59,572 bases of DNA, from contig JALFIM010000137.1 of assembly GCA_022775985.1 (NCBI GenBank), positions 1 through 59,572 on the forward strand. Reading direction: 5' to 3'. The position numbers were made by a program, and so were the translations under genes. Below the pieces are notes generated by a model. The model worked only from the letters and a program-made list of their open reading frames with translations. It had not been told where the DNA came from and did not search any database. Numbering within the stretch: the stretch's first letter is position 1; each line of letters begins with the position of its first letter. Below, one piece after another: positions 53,212-59,572 of this stretch. The DNA is from Prevotella sp. GTDB taxonomy: Bacteria > Bacteroidota > Bacteroidia > Bacteroidales > Bacteroidaceae.

Positions 53212-54288
53212 CTACAAAGTTAGGCGCACGATGTCTCGATTCTTGCGACAGCACTTGAAATTTTTGTTTTTCTTCTCTTTGTTTTTGATGCAGACAAACT
53301 GGAGCGACAGCTCGGAGGTGTCTTTATCGTCAACACCTTTCAGTATCTGCCATCTCAAGCCGATGCTGCCAAGTTCCTGTTCAAGTTGCTGATGCAGTCG
53401 AGTTTCTTCTTCCAGAGAAATCGGATATGATTTACCGGTCAATACGAGGACGAGTACTTCTTCTCCGTAATCTTGACAATATTCCGTTAGCGTCGGTGCA
53501 TAGTATGTATTGAGGTCTATCAGATAGCTGACCCTATCGGATTTACCTGCGACGTGAGATTCGCGCCAGTGGTCGTAGATAGTCTCTGCGTCCATTATTT
53601 TGGCCGCAATTTCGCCGAGTTGTTCACCCGTAAACGTTTGAAGGCTCTGAATCAGTCGAACACGCTTTTCAAGATTTTCCAACCATTTTGCCCGTTGCTC
53701 TATGCGATATATCCGTTTTCTCTTGCTTCGATTGAGACGCTGCATCCTTATATGTTTCGAGTCCCAATCTTCCATCGGCAAAGCATAATCTGAAGGATTT
53801 TCTTTTATCCGCTTCTTCAACATTTGTTGAGTTTGTTTAGAGGAGAAATACGGCAAATCCATTTTTATTCTCAACTGAGCTGCCCGAATGCCATATTTTG
53901 AAATCGGTTCTCTATTCCAAAATATGCTGCTCCGTCTTGTGAATCCATAGAATGTTGCGCCCCAAAGAATTGCGCCCGCGAGTTCGGCATCAGTAAACGG
54001 ATTATCTTCGGGACGTATAACTTCTCTCGCCACTATCTGCTCCCAGTAATCTCCTTCGACATTATTGGCGAGCAACGGGAGCCAATGCGATGACTCCCAT
54101 TTGTCTCGTGGCGAAACGTCAAAGGTTACTACTCCATCATTCGGCTCAGGCACTGTATTGCACAGTTCATCATACGACTCCTTATAAGAAGCCGAGTCTA
54201 TTGTCGATGGTTCGTGCTTATGGGTATTTCTCATCGCTGTCATTATAGCCGAGAAGCCCTCTTTTTGAAATAGTTCTTTGACTGTCAT
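53212..54288 (-). CDS. Protein of unknown function, possible DUF6557 family (long paralogue)
   Basis: A 358-residue protein. The N-terminal ~110 residues (MTVKELFQKEGFSAIMTAM…FTDAELAGAILWGATFYGFTRRS) resemble the 287-residue protein of the same island and may be a DUF6557-type domain. The middle (~175-225) is very basic ('NRSKRKRIYRIEQRAKWLENLEKRVRL') and could bind nucleic acid. The C-terminus (~265-340) holds alternating strands and helices ('VLVLVLTGKSYPISLEEETRLHQQLEQELGSIGLRWQIL'). No catalytic motif is seen. It lies 12 bp after the exonuclease gene, as third gene of the WYL operon. Confidence 0.65.
   Translation of the reverse strand: MTVKELFQKEGFSAIMTAMRNTHKHEPSTIDSASYKESYDELCNTVPEPNDGVVTFDVSPRDKWESSHWLPLLANNVEGDYWEQIVAREVIRPEDNPFTDAELAGAILWGATFYGFTRRSSIFWNREPISKYGIRAAQLRIKMDLPYFSSKQTQQMLKKRIKENPSDYALPMEDWDSKHIRMQRLNRSKRKRIYRIEQRAKWLENLEKRVRLIQSLQTFTGEQLGEIAAKIMDAETIYDHWRESHVAGKSDRVSYLIDLNTYYAPTLTEYCQDYGEEVLVLVLTGKSYPISLEEETRLHQQLEQELGSIGLRWQILKGVDDKDTSELSLQFVCIKNKEKKNKNFKCCRKNRDIVRLTL
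53215..53250 (-). promoter_or_regulatory. Regulon promoter D (FtsZ-like pair): operator plus -7 box
   Basis: Minus strand: operator TGTCGC AAGAATC GAGACA (53232-53250), 9-bp spacer, -7 box TAACTTTG (53215-53222), ATG at 53164. It is the most diverged operator, but its spacing is identical. Most of it lies inside the last codons of the 358-residue protein gene. Confidence 0.7.
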
Positions 54289-54300
54289 TTCTCAGATGTT

Positions 54301-54792
54301 TTACAAAATCTTCAATGCGATAGCTGCGCAAGCTTCAGCATCCGCTAATGCGTGATGGTGGTTCTCCATGTCGTAGCCACAAGCTGAGGCGACAACGTCG
54401 AGGCAATGACTCGACAAGTCGCGTAGACACCGACGCGAAGCGGCGAGGGTGCAGTGAAATTCATAGTCAGGATATTCCATTCCGTACTCTGCAAACGCGG
54501 CTTTCAGGCAACTCTCGTCGAAGGGACGATTGTGTGCCACCAACGGCAGACCGACAATGCGCGGCTCTATTTGCGCCCATACGTCGGGGAACGTCGGCTG
54601 TCCGTCTGTATCTCGCCGCGTAAGGCCATGCACCTCCGTAGTCCAGTATGTGTAATAATTGGGCGACGGTTGAATAAGGCTGTAGAACTTATCCACAATC
54701 TCACCGCCACGCACCACGACTATACCCACACTGCATACGCTTGAACGTCGGCCATTGGCTGTTTCAAAATCTATTGCTGCAAAGTCCTGCAT
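54301..54792 (-). CDS. DnaQ-like DEDDh 3'-5' exonuclease
   Basis: A 163-residue exonuclease. The ATG at 54792 lies 2 bp past the WYL stop codon; a TTG two codons earlier overlaps it. All DEDDh motifs are present: ExoI 'AIDFETANG' (D8, E10), ExoII 'VAHNRPFDESCL' (D92) and ExoIII 'HHALADAEA' (H146, D151). The enzyme would remove nucleotides from 3' ends of DNA or RNA using two metal ions. At this size it is a stand-alone domain like epsilon/RNase T relatives. Operon position links it to the WYL regulator. Confidence 0.9.
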   Translation of the reverse strand: MQDFAAIDFETANGRRSSVCSVGIVVVRGGEIVDKFYSLIQPSPNYYTYWTTEVHGLTRRDTDGQPTFPDVWAQIEPRIVGLPLVAHNRPFDESCLKAAFAEYGMEYPDYEFHCTLAASRRCLRDLSSHCLDVVASACGYDMENHHHALADAEACAAIALKIL

Positions 54793-54794
54793 AT

Positions 54795-55697
54795 TCAATC
54801 GTTTTTATAAAGTTCATATAATTCCGATACCCAGCCCTTCATCTCCTTGCGAAGCGATGCCGGGCTGATCACCTCTACCATCGAGCCGACCTGAAGAAGT
54901 TTCATTACTAAATCGTATGTAGGCGAGAGATAAAGTTCAAAATCGGCATACTCTCCACAATCTTCAATCAACTGCTGACTGTGGTGCAACGGTAGCGATT
55001 TCAAGAAATACTTGTGATTGCCATTGGCTCTAATCACGATCCGTTCCGGCTTGACATCATAGCCAATGACTATTCCGAATGCCGTCGCGAAGTAATTATC
55101 GGCATCGAAGTCTTTTGGCAGCTTGAAGGTCTCGTCTGAGACTTCGACCTTCTCCAGACGGTCAAGACCGTAAATCCTTACTTCGTTGCGATTATTACGA
55201 CCAAGCACGTACCACCTGTTATCGAAAAGCCTTACGCAATATGGATCAATAGGGAAATTGTAGCCATGTGATTTCCAGAACGGACGATACGTGATATCAA
55301 CCTTCCGGTTCTCTTTCATCGCCTGTAAAAGGGTAGTGAGATGCTCGCGGCCTGACGGTATCTCGTCAACCAAGATACGACCTTTCAGCGACAGGTTCTC
55401 GCCGATGATATTGCCGACGGCAAAGGAGTCTAGCATCCACTTCTTGAGCTTATCTTCGTCAATATCCTCCGGATTGGCGATGTAATAAAGATAACCGCCC
55501 GTTTTCTGGCAGTCGATGATGATGCCGAACTGGCTGAAAATAGCGTCTCGCCATCGGTTGAACGTGGCGCGATGGAGTGGCTTATAGTCACTCAACTCTT
55601 TGTTGCGCTGCCACCGGTCAGATAAATCCTTATGAGAAATCTTCCCGGCGCGCCTGATTGTATCAATCAGCCATGTATATTTCTGTAATTGGTTCAT
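54795..55697 (-). CDS. WYL-domain transcription regulator
   Basis: A 300-residue protein when started at ATG 55697 (MNQLQKYTWLIDTI); an open frame begins 8 codons earlier but inside the promoter region. Layout: N-terminal winged helix (~1-80, 'YTWLIDTIRRAGKISHKDLSDRW…'), linker, central WYL domain (~130-200, 'VDITYRPF…IDPYCVRLFDNRWYVLGRNNRNEVRIYGLDRL') and a C-terminal extension (WCX-like, ~215-300). This is the build of BrxR/CapW-type regulators that bind inverted repeats at defence loci. It is the only recognised DNA-binding regulator in the island, and so the best candidate to bind the six shared operators, one of which is its own. Confidence 0.88.
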   Translation of the reverse strand: MNQLQKYTWLIDTIRRAGKISHKDLSDRWQRNKELSDYKPLHRATFNRWRDAIFSQFGIIIDCQKTGGYLYYIANPEDIDEDKLKKWMLDSFAVGNIIGENLSLKGRILVDEIPSGREHLTTLLQAMKENRKVDITYRPFWKSHGYNFPIDPYCVRLFDNRWYVLGRNNRNEVRIYGLDRLEKVEVSDETFKLPKDFDADNYFATAFGIVIGYDVKPERIVIRANGNHKYFLKSLPLHHSQQLIEDCGEYADFELYLSPTYDLVMKLLQVGSMVEVISPASLRKEMKGWVSELYELYKND

Positions 55698-55718
55698 GTG
55701 ATTTTGAAGTTTACGCCG

Positions 55719-55754
55719 CAAAGTTAATCATTTTCTGTATCATTTTGCGATACA
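55719..55754 (-). promoter_or_regulatory. Regulon promoter C (WYL operon): operator plus -7 box
   Basis: Minus strand: operator TGTATC GCAAAAT GATACA (55736-55754; six-base arms pair perfectly), 9-bp spacer, -7 box TAACTTTG (55719-55726), ATG at 55697. The site implies autoregulation if the WYL protein is the binder. Confidence 0.82.
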
Positions 55755-55762
55755 CCTTTGAT

Positions 55763-55933
55763 TTAAGTTTCATCTTTGCTGTGAACAGTCTCTATTTCTT
55801 CCTCGGTTTGAGCGGGCAGTTCGACCATAAAAACGTTGTCGGAACGCTGCGACATTCCGGTAATGTGACGAAGCCACAAGTCCTCCATCAACAGCGATAC
55901 TCCATCAGGAGCGTGTATTGTTTTCATGCTCAT
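55763..55933 (-). CDS. Small 56-residue protein, third gene of the rtcB operon
   Basis: Begins MSMKTIHAPDGVSLLMED and ends in the acidic tail EEEIETVHSKDET. Its ATG overlaps the stop codon of the preceding 137-residue gene (ATGA), and it fills the space up to the WYL operator, which argues that it is real. No domain is recognised. The second ATG (MKTIHAPD) is an alternative start. Confidence 0.6.
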   Translation of the reverse strand: MSMKTIHAPDGVSLLMEDLWLRHITGMSQRSDNVFMVELPAQTEEEIETVHSKDET

Positions 55934-56343
55934 AACAGATTGTTATTAGTTTGATATGTTTCGCAAAACAAGCAAGGTGCATCTAACTTCGTCCATTGCA
56001 GATCTTTGACATCCTTCTCGACCCACAAGAGATTAGCATTTTTCTCTTTGCGCAACTCGATTGCCGCATTTAACAGTGGCACTAATTTGGGAAGTCGGGC
56101 CTTTATTACCGTCCACTCCCCATCTATATAAAATGCCGACACATACGCCAGCCTAAGGTAAAGGCGTACATTCTTTCGGTCGCCATGATAGTATATGGCA
56201 AACTCGTTTTCCCAACCTAAATCCTTTAGCAGCATAGCAGCCTCAGCCATCAATACTTTTGCAACAGCGCTACGGCAGTTGGTAAAGTTGCCTATGGTGA
56301 CGGGACTTATATAGTCCGTTCTTTGTGGTTTTGTCGAGTTCAT
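55930..56343 (-). CDS. Protein of unknown function in the rtcB operon
   Basis: A 137-residue protein, not recognised. It overlaps rtcB by ATGA. Visible features: a basic N-terminus, a helix-rich 'RSAVAKVLMAEAAMLLKDLGWENEFAIYYHG' segment, a strand-rich part with 'NVRLYLRLAYVSAFYIDGEWTVIKARLP', and a C-terminal CLFC cysteine pair (…DAPCLFCETYQ). Tight coupling to rtcB suggests it helps or controls RNA ligation; that is inference. Confidence 0.65.
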   Translation of the reverse strand: MNSTKPQRTDYISPVTIGNFTNCRSAVAKVLMAEAAMLLKDLGWENEFAIYYHGDRKNVRLYLRLAYVSAFYIDGEWTVIKARLPKLVPLLNAAIELRKEKNANLLWVEKDVKDLQWTKLDAPCLFCETYQTNNNLL

Positions 56344-57596
56344 TTTGATGCTTTGAAGTTGAAGATTGGACGGATGATGTTGTCAATGCTGACCGTATCG
56401 CGGGTGTTGGCGATGATTTCCTCCGCCGGTTTATAGACCATCGGTGACTCATCGCGGGTGAAGTCATTGACGGTTTCTGAATAGATGCCCTGCATCGATG
56501 CCTCGAAGTCGGCCATCGAGACTGTCTCATACGCCTGGGTGCGACTCAGTACTCGTCCGGCACCGTGCGGCGCAGAACAATTCCAATCCGCGTTTCCCTT
56601 TCCGGTGCAAATCAGCGAGCCATCGCGCATATTGAGCGGAATTATGCACCGCTCACCGCTTGCCGCCGAAATCGACCCTTTGCGGATTATGTTGTCATCG
56701 CTGATGTAGTTGTGAATAGATTCAAACTCCTCAGCAATTTCAACGCCGGGGAAGAATTTCAGTAGCAAAAGGGAGATGAGCTTACGGTTGAGCGCCGCCC
56801 AACGCTGGCAGAGCCGCATATCGTGGAGATAGAGTTCGCGAGCTTCGCCCTCAACGTAGCACAGCGCCGCAGGTAGCGACGGCTCTGCCTTCTGCCGTTC
56901 TCTGCGCATCCGCTTGATAACGTCCTGCAATTCGGCGCGGCGTCCGGCTGCCTTATATTCCTCGATGGTTCGCTTAATGCTTTGCTCAAATTCATCCGCT
57001 CCGGCGGTGAGATGTTGCACCGCCTTTGCCTGATAAATCTCTGCGACCTGCTTGCCTAAGTTTCGTGAGCCGGTGTGAATGACAAGATAAATATTCCCTT
57101 CATCATCCTTATCCAGTTCGATGAAGTGGTTGCCACCGCCGAGCGACCCGATCGCCTTGTTGATGCGAGCGGTGTCTTTCAACTCACGGTAGCAATACAG
57201 TTCTGTAACAAGCTGTTTCGCCTCGCGATAGATATCCATTTCTTCGCCCACGAGCGGCTTGAACCCGAACTTATCTTCGCGCACAATCTTGCCCGACGGC
57301 ACGTTGCCCCATATATGTTCGTGAAACGCATGGAAGTCAATGTCATCAAGTCGTCCGAGCTTGAGCACTCGCATACCGCAGCCGATGTCTACGCCGACAA
57401 TGTTTGGAATAACCTTGTCGCCGAGGTCGCCCGTGAAACCAATCACGCATCCGGCGCCGGTATGTACGTCGGGCATTATGCGTATCTTCTTGTCGGCGAA
57501 CACGTCAATAGAGAGCAATTCTTTGATTTGCTCCATTGCGCTGTCCTCGATGTTGTCCGTGAAAATCTTCACGTCATATCCTTCGATAGTCTTCAT
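56340..57596 (-). CDS. rtcB: RtcB-type RNA ligase
   Basis: A 418-residue protein with all RtcB landmarks: 'MPDVHTGAGCVIG' (41-53), 'VGVDIGCGM' with metal-binding Cys73, 'SLGGGNHFIEL' (N156, H157), 'VIHTGSRNLG' (H174), and 'APHGAGRVLSR' containing the histidine expected to be guanylylated (H344). RtcB joins RNA 2',3'-cyclic phosphate (or 3'-phosphate) ends to 5'-OH ends using GTP and Mn2+, in RNA repair or tRNA splicing. At 418 residues it belongs to the shorter class. It is first of a three-gene unit with a regulon promoter and diverges from the phosphoesterase gene. Confidence 0.93.
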   Translation of the reverse strand: MKTIEGYDVKIFTDNIEDSAMEQIKELLSIDVFADKKIRIMPDVHTGAGCVIGFTGDLGDKVIPNIVGVDIGCGMRVLKLGRLDDIDFHAFHEHIWGNVPSGKIVREDKFGFKPLVGEEMDIYREAKQLVTELYCYRELKDTARINKAIGSLGGGNHFIELDKDDEGNIYLVIHTGSRNLGKQVAEIYQAKAVQHLTAGADEFEQSIKRTIEEYKAAGRRAELQDVIKRMRRERQKAEPSLPAALCYVEGEARELYLHDMRLCQRWAALNRKLISLLLLKFFPGVEIAEEFESIHNYISDDNIIRKGSISAASGERCIIPLNMRDGSLICTGKGNADWNCSAPHGAGRVLSRTQAYETVSMADFEASMQGIYSETVNDFTRDESPMVYKPAEEIIANTRDTVSIDNIIRPIFNFKASK

Positions 57597-57627
57597 ACTT
57601 ACTTATTCGATTTTGAAATCTTTTCCG

Positions 57628-57663
57628 CAAAGTTACAACACACGTGTCCCAAATCGTGATACA
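57628..57663 (-). promoter_or_regulatory. Regulon promoter B (rtcB operon): operator plus -7 box
   Basis: Minus strand: operator TGTATC ACGATTT GGGACA (57645-57663), 9-bp spacer, -7 box TAACTTTG (57628-57635), ATG at 57596. It is back to back with promoter A, the two operators lying 28 bp apart. Confidence 0.82.
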
Positions 57664-57691
57664 GCATCAAAAATTTCAAACATTCCGCTCA

Positions 57692-57727
57692 TGTATCGTT
57701 AAATGATACATCTGATGACTATCTTTG
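57692..57727 (+). promoter_or_regulatory. Regulon promoter A (phosphoesterase-LOG operon): operator plus -7 box
   Basis: Plus strand: operator TGTATC GTTAAAT GATACA (57692-57710; perfect six-base arms), 9-bp spacer, -7 box TATCTTTG (57720-57727), ATG at 57744 with a very short leader of about 10 nt. Confidence 0.82.
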
Positions 57728-57743
57728 CAGAAAATTTGCGATT

Positions 57744-58337
57744 ATGAAGATATTACATCTTTCCGATACCCACGGCTGCCATCATCGATTGCGCGACCTG
57801 CCCGATGCCGACATAGTCGTTCATTCGGGCGATTTCTGTATGGTTGGCACCGAACAGGAAGCCATTGACTTCCTGAATTGGTTTTGCGACCTGCCATATC
57901 GGCATAAAATATTCATCTGCGGCAATCACGATGACTGCCTATATGGAGCCAAAGTCGATGGCCTCGACCCCAATGTCCACTATCTATGCAATTCAGTCAT
58001 AGAAATTGACGGTCTCAAATTATATGGTGTGCCGATGTTTATGGGCGATTGCGTTACCGACCGGCAGAGTCGTAACTACGCGAGAGTCCCTGACGATACG
58101 GACATTCTCATCACTCATTCTCCGGTTTATGGCATCCTCGACTTCGACGATAACATCAACTACGGCTCCGAAGAACTTCTCCACCGAATGTCCGCACTTA
58201 ATCTGAAAGCGCTCTTATTCGGCCATATTCATGCCCAGCATGGACTAATAAAACAAAGCGGTATCATTTTCTCCAACGGTGCCATTATGAACTCCACCTA
58301 TGACAGCCTAAACGCCCCCAATATAATTGAAATATGA
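57744..58337 (+). CDS. Calcineurin-type metallophosphoesterase
   Basis: A 197-residue phosphoesterase with the five expected metal-binding motifs: 'LSDTHG' (D8, H10), 'HSGDF' (D30), 'GNHDD' (N61, H62), 'LITHSP' and 'LFGHIHAQHG'. The length and the GNHDD/THSPVYG pattern fit the MPPED/YfcE-like group. It may cleave cyclic nucleotides, phosphomonoesters or RNA 2',3'-cyclic phosphate ends; the last would fit the divergent rtcB, but this is speculation. It overlaps the LOG-type gene by ATGA. Confidence 0.88.
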   Translation: MKILHLSDTHGCHHRLRDLPDADIVVHSGDFCMVGTEQEAIDFLNWFCDLPYRHKIFICGNHDDCLYGAKVDGLDPNVHYLCNSVIEIDGLKLYGVPMFMGDCVTDRQSRNYARVPDDTDILITHSPVYGILDFDDNINYGSEELLHRMSALNLKALLFGHIHAQHGLIKQSGIIFSNGAIMNSTYDSLNAPNIIEI

Positions 58338-58732
58338 GAATTGCTGTTTACTGCTCAGCCAGAGAGAATTTGCCTAAAGAGATGCATAAAGGCGCTCACC
58401 TCTTAGGTCGGTGGATTGGTCGAAACGATCACACCCTTGTATACGGTGGTTTGTCGTATGGTCTGATGAAAATCGTGGCAGAGGCTGCTGGACAAACCGG
58501 CGCAAATGTGATTGGTGTCGTGCCGGAATCAAGAGCCGAAAAGAAATGTTCTGCCAACACCGAAACCCTAATGTGTAGGACGCTGAATGAGCGCAAGCAA
58601 ATTTTGGAAGATAACGCTGACGTATTTGTCGCTCTTGATGGCGGGATTGGAACTATCGGCGAAGTCTTCTCGGCACTCGCTACAATGGTATTCTTCAACA
58701 CAAGTAAACCTATATTATGGAAGGATCTATAA
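58334..58732 (+). CDS. LOG/SLOG-family protein, probably 3'-truncated
   Basis: A 132-residue member of the Rossmann-like LOG superfamily, relatives of which are nucleoside-monophosphate phosphoribohydrolases (cytokinin-activating LOG) or nucleotide sensors. 'VYGGLSYGLMKIVAEAA' and 'LDGGIGTIGEVFSAL' match VYGGGxxGLMG and the PGGxGTxxE motif, with Asp in place of the usual Pro. Family members are usually 170-195 residues; this one stops after 'SKPILWKDL', just before the IS5-type element, so the C-terminal helices are probably lost. It is translationally coupled to the phosphoesterase. Confidence 0.75.
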   Translation: MRIAVYCSARENLPKEMHKGAHLLGRWIGRNDHTLVYGGLSYGLMKIVAEAAGQTGANVIGVVPESRAEKKCSANTETLMCRTLNERKQILEDNADVFVALDGGIGTIGEVFSALATMVFFNTSKPILWKDL

Positions 58733-58758
58733 ATTAAGTTCTTGCTAATCAGGGAATT

Positions 58759-58780
58759 ATTTTGTATATTTATACAAAAT
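58759..58780. repeat. Perfect 10-bp inverted repeat upstream of the IS5-type gene
   Basis: ATTTTGTATA and TATACAAAAT are separated by two bases, 11 bp before the transposase start. It is probably part of the IS end or its promoter region. Confidence 0.45.
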
Positions 58781-58790
58781 AAGAGAAGTT

Positions 58791-59572
58791 ATGAAGAAAA
58801 GTCCAAATTATCGTCGCAATCAATCAAATATTAGTTTGTTTGAGAAATCCCAAACGCTCGAAGCATTATCGAAGCAAGGCAACCCATTAGAGTTTATCTA
58901 GGGAATAGTTGGTTTTGAGATGTTTCGCCCCATTCTTGAAGTAAGCTACAAACCGCAGAGCGCAAGAGCAATGCGGGTCGTCGTCCCATTGACCCCGTAT
59001 TGATGTTCAAAGTTATGTTTGTACAGCGTCTATATGGACTAAGCGACGAACAGACTGAATACCAGATAAAAGACCGCACAAGCTTTCGTGATTTTATAGG
59101 CATCTGTACTGTCGATGATGTTCCCGATGCTCGTACCATATGGAAATGTCGAGAAGAACTGACACGATGTGGAGCATATGATGAGTTGCTCAAGCAGTTC
59201 TACGCACACTTGCAGAGTCTTGGTCTTATTGTCAACGAAGGAAAGATAATAGATGCAAGTTTTGTTGTATCACCCCGCCAACGAAATACACGAGAGGAGA
59301 ACAAGACAATCGAAAAAGGCGAGGGAAATAGTTTATGGAACGACAATCCACACAAGAAGTGTCATAAAGATATTGATGCTCGTTGGATAAAGAAAGGCGG
59401 AGAAACATTCTACGGCTATAAGAACCATGCGAAGGTATGCCGTAAGACCAAACTGATAATGGGTTATGACACAACATCAGCATCTGTTCACGACTCAAAA
59501 CGAGGAGCGGAATTGGTTGATGATAATGATGCCGCAGGCGAAACCTTCTGGCTTGATGCCGGTTATGTGGGC
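58791..59572 (+). pseudogene. IS5-type transposase, decayed, cut by window edge
   Basis: Reads MKKSPNYRRNQSN … QGNPLEFI then a TAG stop at 58899-58901, continues in frame (GIVGFEMFRPILEV…), and shifts frame near 58965, after which 'NAGRRPIDPVLMFKVMFVQRLYGLSDEQTEYQIKDRTSFRDFIGI' and 'GKIIDASFVVSPRQRNTREEN' follow in the other frame. These are the DUF772 N-terminal part and the DDE core of an IS5-group transposase. One nonsense change and one frameshift make it inactive unless the window sequence is in error. The remainder lies outside. Confidence 0.85.

Noticed and set aside
53165..53254. Upstream extension of FtsZ-like protein 1, and similar extensions of the helicase, the 287-residue protein and the WYL protein
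   Set aside because: Each extension lies upstream of, or within, the operator and -7 box of its own promoter, so it cannot be in the transcript from that promoter.
47639..58732. Interpretation of the island as a classic restriction-modification, BREX or phage-helicase/methyltransferase module
   Set aside because: No methyltransferase, PglX, PglZ or phage structural gene accompanies the strawberry-notch helicase.
1..59572. tRNA or rRNA genes
   Set aside because: I saw no cloverleaf with conserved tRNA loops and no rRNA signature; a covariance search would be needed to exclude them.

Overview
The window reads as a chromosomal segment of a Bacteroidales bacterium, most likely Prevotellaceae or a close relative. 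The evidence is two SusC/SusD pairs, BACON, DUF4302 and DUF4973-type lipoproteins, many polysaccharide-degrading enzymes, and promoters of the Bacteroidetes type (-7 box TAnnTTTG, almost no Shine-Dalgarno sequences). I cannot name a species.

Layout. 1-142: start of a yraN-type gene. 0.6-9.1 kb: minus-strand operon SusC - SusD - Zn metallopeptidase - DUF4302 - BACON lipoprotein, probably for uptake of peptides or glycoproteins. 9.5-11.1 kb: AAA-ATPase/PD-(D/E)XK protein. 11.5-27.9 kb: glycan-degradation block without its own SusC/D: GH78, GH106, GH97, GH92, GH127 (minus) and a GH99-like lipoprotein (plus). 27.9-32.1 kb: AraC-type regulator with a homopolymer-tract frameshift, two envelope proteins, an Rpn-type nuclease. 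32.4-43.2 kb: second Sus-type locus (IPT/TIG lipoprotein - SusC - SusD - DUF4973) preceded by a large glutaminase-like/DUF4965 protein; a GH43-like lipoprotein diverges from it. 45.0-45.8 kb: hicAB toxin-antitoxin. 45.97-47.64 kb: IS1634-type insertion sequence. 47.6-58.7 kb: an accessory island. 58.8-59.6 kb: a decayed IS5-type element running off the window.

The island is the most interesting part. It encodes a strawberry-notch-type superfamily 2 helicase, two related proteins of unknown function (possibly DUF6557), two short FtsZ/tubulin-like proteins that look like complementary halves of one FtsZ, a DEDDh exonuclease, a WYL-domain regulator, a 56-residue protein, a 137-residue protein, an RtcB RNA ligase, a calcineurin-type phosphoesterase and a LOG-type protein. 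All six promoters I can identify carry the same 19-bp inverted repeat (TGTATC-N7-GATACA and variants) exactly 9 bp upstream of the -7 box. This ties eleven genes, on both strands, into one regulon, most simply controlled by the WYL protein. The end genes on both sides are cut or capped by insertion sequences. I know of no described system with this composition; nucleic-acid repair or phage defence is an inference.

Several gene starts were moved downstream of the longest reading frame where the promoter, signal peptide or conserved domain start requires it.
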